This document shows, one piece after another, positions 6,111 through 8,458 of a stretch of DNA of 8,458 nucleotides. Below the pieces are notes generated by a model, which was given only the letters and a program-made list of their open reading frames with translations, had not been told where the DNA came from and made no database searches. How positions within the stretch are numbered: position 1 is the first letter of the stretch; each line of letters begins with the position of its first letter. The DNA comes from Kiritimatiellia bacterium (GTDB lineage Bacteria; Verrucomicrobiota; Kiritimatiellia; SLAD01), in the NCBI GenBank assembly GCA_007128275.1, contig SKXR01000195.1:1-8458 (forward strand), in the 5' to 3' direction. A program made the translations under genes and the position numbers.

Positions 6111-8027
6111 TCAGCTTTCAAAGTAGGTATACCCTCGCAACCCTGTTTCGTAGGCCGCAACGATTTCGCGTCGTTCCTGCGGCGTGATGGCGCCCGCGCG
6201 CACCGCCACTTCCGCCTGTTTGCGCATCCGGTCCAGCAGGTCGGACGGATTGTATTCCACATAACTGAGCACATCCGCAACCGTATCGCCCGGGATCTCG
6301 CGCGCGTACTCGATCTGGCCGGATTCATCGACATGCACACTGATCACATGTGTATCCCCCAGCAGATTATGCAAATCGCCCAGCGTTTCCTGATAAGCCC
6401 CCACGAGAAAGACGCCCATGCAGTAGTCCTCGTTATCCAGGAGCTTGTGCACCGGCAGGGTGTTCTTCACGTCATGGAGATCGATGAAGCGATTGATCTT
6501 CCCGTCGCAATCGCATGTAATGTCGGCGATGGTGGCCTGGCGCGTCGGCGCCTCGTTGAGACGATGGATCGGGATCACCGGGAACAACTGTTCAATGGCC
6601 CAGGAATCGGGCAGCGACTGGAAAACACTGAAGTTGCCGTGGTAGACATCGGCGATGGCGCCGGACAACCCTATCAATTCGTCAGGAATATACTTTCGTC
6701 CATGCAGTTCATGCGCCACCCGGTTGATGATATGCCAGAAGATACGTTCCGCCAACGCCCGTTCCCGCAGCGTCACCACCCCGTGATCGAACGCCGAGCG
6801 GATTTCATCGCGGTAATACACCGCGTCGTGATAACATTCCTGCACGTTCTTCGCAGTCAACGACTGGTTGGTGTGCATCAGGTTCTTCAGCGGTTCCGTA
6901 GCGTCGTCCGGTAACGTGTCGGGTAACCCGTGCGATTCAAACCGGCTGACGTCGAGGATATTGAATAAGAGCACGGAATGATACGCCACCGTTGCACGGC
7001 CCGACTCGCTGACAATGGTCGGATGCGGTACGCCCGCCTGGTCCGCGAGCGACATGACCGTTTCCACCACGTCGGCCGCGTATTCGTCCACCGTATAGTT
7101 GCTGCTGCTGGAAAAATTGGTATGCGATCCGTCGTAATCCACGGCCAACCCGCCGCCGACATTGATGATGCCCATCTTCGCGCCTTCCTGCACCAGATTG
7201 ACGTAGAAACGGCTTCCCTCGGAGATCGCCGCGCGAATGTTGCGGATGTTGGCGATTTGCGAGCCCAAATGGAAATGGAGCATATGCATACAATCCAGCA
7301 TCTCGCGATCACGAAGTAGATCGACGATGTCGATCACATGCGACGCATTCAGCCCGAACATGCTGCGATCCCCGCCCGACTCCGTCCAGTGCCCTTCCGC
7401 GCGCGTCGCCAATTTGGCGCGGACACCCAGACGCGGACGGATATTCATACGCGCGGCGCGCTCCAGAATCAATTTCACTTCGCCCGGCATTTCCACCACC
7501 AGAATGGTCTGAATACCCATCTTCAGCGCGTACAAAGCCAGATCGACAAATTCCTCGTCCTTGTAGCCGTTGCAGACGATATAGGTTTCCGGGTCGTTCA
7601 TATATGCGAGCGCCGCGATCAGCTCCGCCTTGCTGCCGCATTCCAACCCGTGATGATACGGTTTCCCGTAGCGAACCACCTCTTCGATGACCTGTTGCTG
7701 TTGATTCACCTTGATGGGATACACGCCGCGATAGCGCCCTTGATAGCCCGCCTCCCGCATGGCTTTCTGAAAGCTTTCGTTGAGCATACGAATTCGGTCC
7801 GCCAACACATTGCCGAATCGGATCAAGACCGGCATGGCCAAACCCCGGTCCTTCAACCCCGCCACGACATCCATCATGCTGATGGAAACCGGGGATCCGG
7901 CGCCAAACGGGCGAACCAGCACATCGCCGTTGTCGGCCACATCAAAATAGCCCGCGCCCCAATTGCGGACCCCGTATAGTTCCCTGGCCTTTTCCACCGT
8001 CCACCGTGTCAACGTCTCTGTCTTCAT
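6111..8027 (-). CDS. speA: Biosynthetic arginine decarboxylase SpeA
   Basis: This PLP enzyme of the alanine-racemase fold (group IV decarboxylases) converts arginine to agmatine, the entry to putrescine and higher polyamines. From the ATG at 8027 it has 638 residues, close to the usual 630-660. The PLP-binding lysine is Lys106 in YPIKVNQQQQ (103-112). Other landmarks are LECGSKAELIAAL (128-140), HFHLGSQI (251-258), the phosphate-binding loop INVGGGLAVDYDG (288-300), SESGRA (340-345), the substrate-side CDCDG (505-509) and FLVGAYQETLGDLHNLLGD (540-558). The frame is open upstream to a GTG at 8051. The ATG at 8027 is chosen because GGGAG lies seven bases before it and because MKTETLTRW is a normal SpeA start. 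It is the first gene of an operon with the DHS-like gene. No agmatine-processing gene (speB, aguA, aguB) is in the window. Confidence 0.96.
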   Translation of the reverse strand: MKTETLTRWTVEKARELYGVRNWGAGYFDVADNGDVLVRPFGAGSPVSISMMDVVAGLKDRGLAMPVLIRFGNVLADRIRMLNESFQKAMREAGYQGRYRGVYPIKVNQQQQVIEEVVRYGKPYHHGLECGSKAELIAALAYMNDPETYIVCNGYKDEEFVDLALYALKMGIQTILVVEMPGEVKLILERAARMNIRPRLGVRAKLATRAEGHWTESGGDRSMFGLNASHVIDIVDLLRDREMLDCMHMLHFHLGSQIANIRNIRAAISEGSRFYVNLVQEGAKMGIINVGGGLAVDYDGSHTNFSSSSNYTVDEYAADVVETVMSLADQAGVPHPTIVSESGRATVAYHSVLLFNILDVSRFESHGLPDTLPDDATEPLKNLMHTNQSLTAKNVQECYHDAVYYRDEIRSAFDHGVVTLRERALAERIFWHIINRVAHELHGRKYIPDELIGLSGAIADVYHGNFSVFQSLPDSWAIEQLFPVIPIHRLNEAPTRQATIADITCDCDGKINRFIDLHDVKNTLPVHKLLDNEDYCMGVFLVGAYQETLGDLHNLLGDTHVISVHVDESGQIEYAREIPGDTVADVLSYVEYNPSDLLDRMRKQAEVAVRAGAITPQERREIVAAYETGLRGYTYFES

Positions 8028-8034
8028 CCTTGAT

Positions 8035-8039
8035 CTCCC
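8035..8039 (-). promoter_or_regulatory. Ribosome-binding site of speA, supporting the start at 8027
   Basis: On the minus strand GGGAG is followed by seven bases and then the ATG at 8027. This is a well-placed Shine-Dalgarno sequence. The alternative GTG at 8051 would put this site inside the coding region and adds eight residues (ending in SADGRSR) that are not typical of the family. Confidence 0.7.
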
Positions 8040-8284
8040 ATCCGCGCTCACTGCACAAGAAAATGTCGGCCATCACCGCCTGCATACTACGGACTTCATG
8101 GCAGAATGCAAACGGATGATGAAACAAGCTTCGCGGACAGGGGCGACGTCCTAAACCGGTCTCGCATAGCTCGACCCAATTCATCGGCGCGCATGGGACA
8201 CCCCAAAGTGATAAGTGTATTTGGTAAGAGATAGGTCTGCACAAGTCTATGTAGAAGTAAGGGAGATATTACGTACTGGTCAAG
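8040..8284 (-). promoter_or_regulatory. speA upstream region, weak promoter candidate only
   Basis: These 245 bases separate the speA ribosome-binding site from the inverted repeat. No gene is supported here: frames through it lack a ribosome-binding site and any recognisable motif. The best minus-strand promoter candidate is TTGCAT (8111-8106), 16 bases, then TAGTAT (8089-8084), about 55-60 bases before the ATG. It matches the consensus at only 3 and 4 of 6 positions. Another -35-like TTGACC lies at 8283-8278, at the edge of the repeat, without a good -10. I see no riboswitch or attenuator fold by eye. Confidence 0.25.
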
Positions 8285-8326
8285 CCAAAGCGGCGTCGAC
8301 GCTTCGCTCTGCCGCCGCAGTCCAAA
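8285..8326 (+). repeat. Inverted extragenic repeat, short copy (42 bp)
   Basis: The copy runs from CCAAAGCGGCGTCGACG through CTTCGCT to CTGCCGCCGCAGTCCAAA. Its last 18 bases (8309-8326) pair with 8359-8376 of the opposite copy with one G-T wobble, across a 32-base spacer. Its first nine (8285-8293) pair exactly with 8412-8420. The two copies together can therefore form one large interrupted stem. It has no link to a transposase in the window. Confidence 0.85.
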
Positions 8327-8358
8327 AAGGAACGACAGAGCAGGCCACCTCAAGGGAA

Positions 8359-8420
8359 TTTGGACTGCGGTGGCAGAGTCCTCTGTAGCGAAGCGGAAGA
8401 GGACGGCGACACCGCTTTGG
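8359..8420 (-). repeat. Inverted extragenic repeat, long copy with an extra hairpin arm (62 bp)
   Basis: Read on the minus strand, this copy matches the 42-bp copy at 8285-8326 in three blocks (17, 7 and 18 bases, with three mismatches). Ten additional bases lie on each side of the central CTTCGCT. Those two additions contain AGAGGAC (8398-8404) and GTCCTCT (8378-8384), which pair with each other as a 7-bp stem. The length difference between the copies is thus the gain or loss of both halves of one hairpin arm. Confidence 0.85.
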
Positions 8421-8458
8421 ATGAAGACAAACCACACCGCGCGCGTCCAATCCAAAGT

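Noticed and set aside
6093..6914. A 273-codon plus-strand open frame opposite speA
   Set aside because: It is antisense to well-conserved speA coding sequence, shows no domain and has the composition expected of a GC-rich shadow frame.
7942..8244. A 100-codon minus-strand frame overlapping the speA start
   Set aside because: It is out of frame with speA over the conserved N-terminus and has no ribosome-binding site or motif of its own.
8285..8420. A CRISPR array or IS-element ends
   Set aside because: There are only two copies, in inverted orientation with a single spacer, no transposase or cas gene nearby and no target-site duplication that I can see.
8096..8455. A 119-codon minus-strand open frame at the right end
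   Set aside because: About half of it is a translation of the inverted repeat pair at 8285-8420. It has no motif, and its remainder lies in the speA upstream region.

Overview
The window is GC-rich bacterial chromosome with compact, mostly divergent or convergent single genes and one clear two-gene operon. No phage, transposase, CRISPR or RNA gene is visible. Two families of folded extragenic repeats lie in the intergenic spaces, and a biosynthetic arginine decarboxylase is paired with a bacterial deoxyhypusine synthase-like enzyme. Together these resemble my recollection of PVC-group genomes (Kiritimatiellota, Lentisphaerota, Verrucomicrobiota). That is a guess from style: no taxonomic marker gene is present.

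Layout from left to right. (1) 1-743, minus strand: the N-terminal 247 residues of a polytopic GT-C-fold glycosyltransferase-like membrane protein, which runs off the left edge. (2) 808-1533, plus: a 241-residue six-helix membrane protein of unknown function, divergent from the first gene. (3) 1540-1566: a short 7-bp tandem repeat between convergent genes. (4) 1577-3190, minus: nadB, L-aspartate oxidase, complete and with all expected active-site residues. (5) 3191-3298: an AT-richer divergent control region. (6) 3299-4732, plus: a 477-residue protein with the architecture of a B12-binding/radical SAM enzyme but without the CxxxCxxC iron-sulfur motif. (7) 4741-5002: two direct copies of a roughly 100-bp extragenic repeat, each able to form a hairpin, between convergent genes. 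(8) 8027 down to 5088, minus: an operon of speA (arginine decarboxylase) followed after 3 bp by a deoxyhypusine synthase-like gene. (9) 8028-8284: the speA leader, with only weak promoter candidates. (10) 8285-8420: two inverted copies of a second repeat that can pair as one large stem; one copy carries an extra internal hairpin arm.

How the genes work together. SpeA makes agmatine from arginine. The DHS-like enzyme keeps the catalytic lysine but has altered spermidine-pocket residues, so it is better read as a polyamine aminobutyltransferase (homospermidine synthase-like) than as a protein-modifying enzyme. The pair therefore looks like a polyamine operon, with the agmatine-to-putrescine steps encoded elsewhere or bypassed. 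NadB begins de novo NAD synthesis, and its partners nadA and nadC are not here. The most unusual items are the cluster-less radical SAM-like protein, the substituted pocket of the DHS-like enzyme, and the two repeat families with paired-arm indels.
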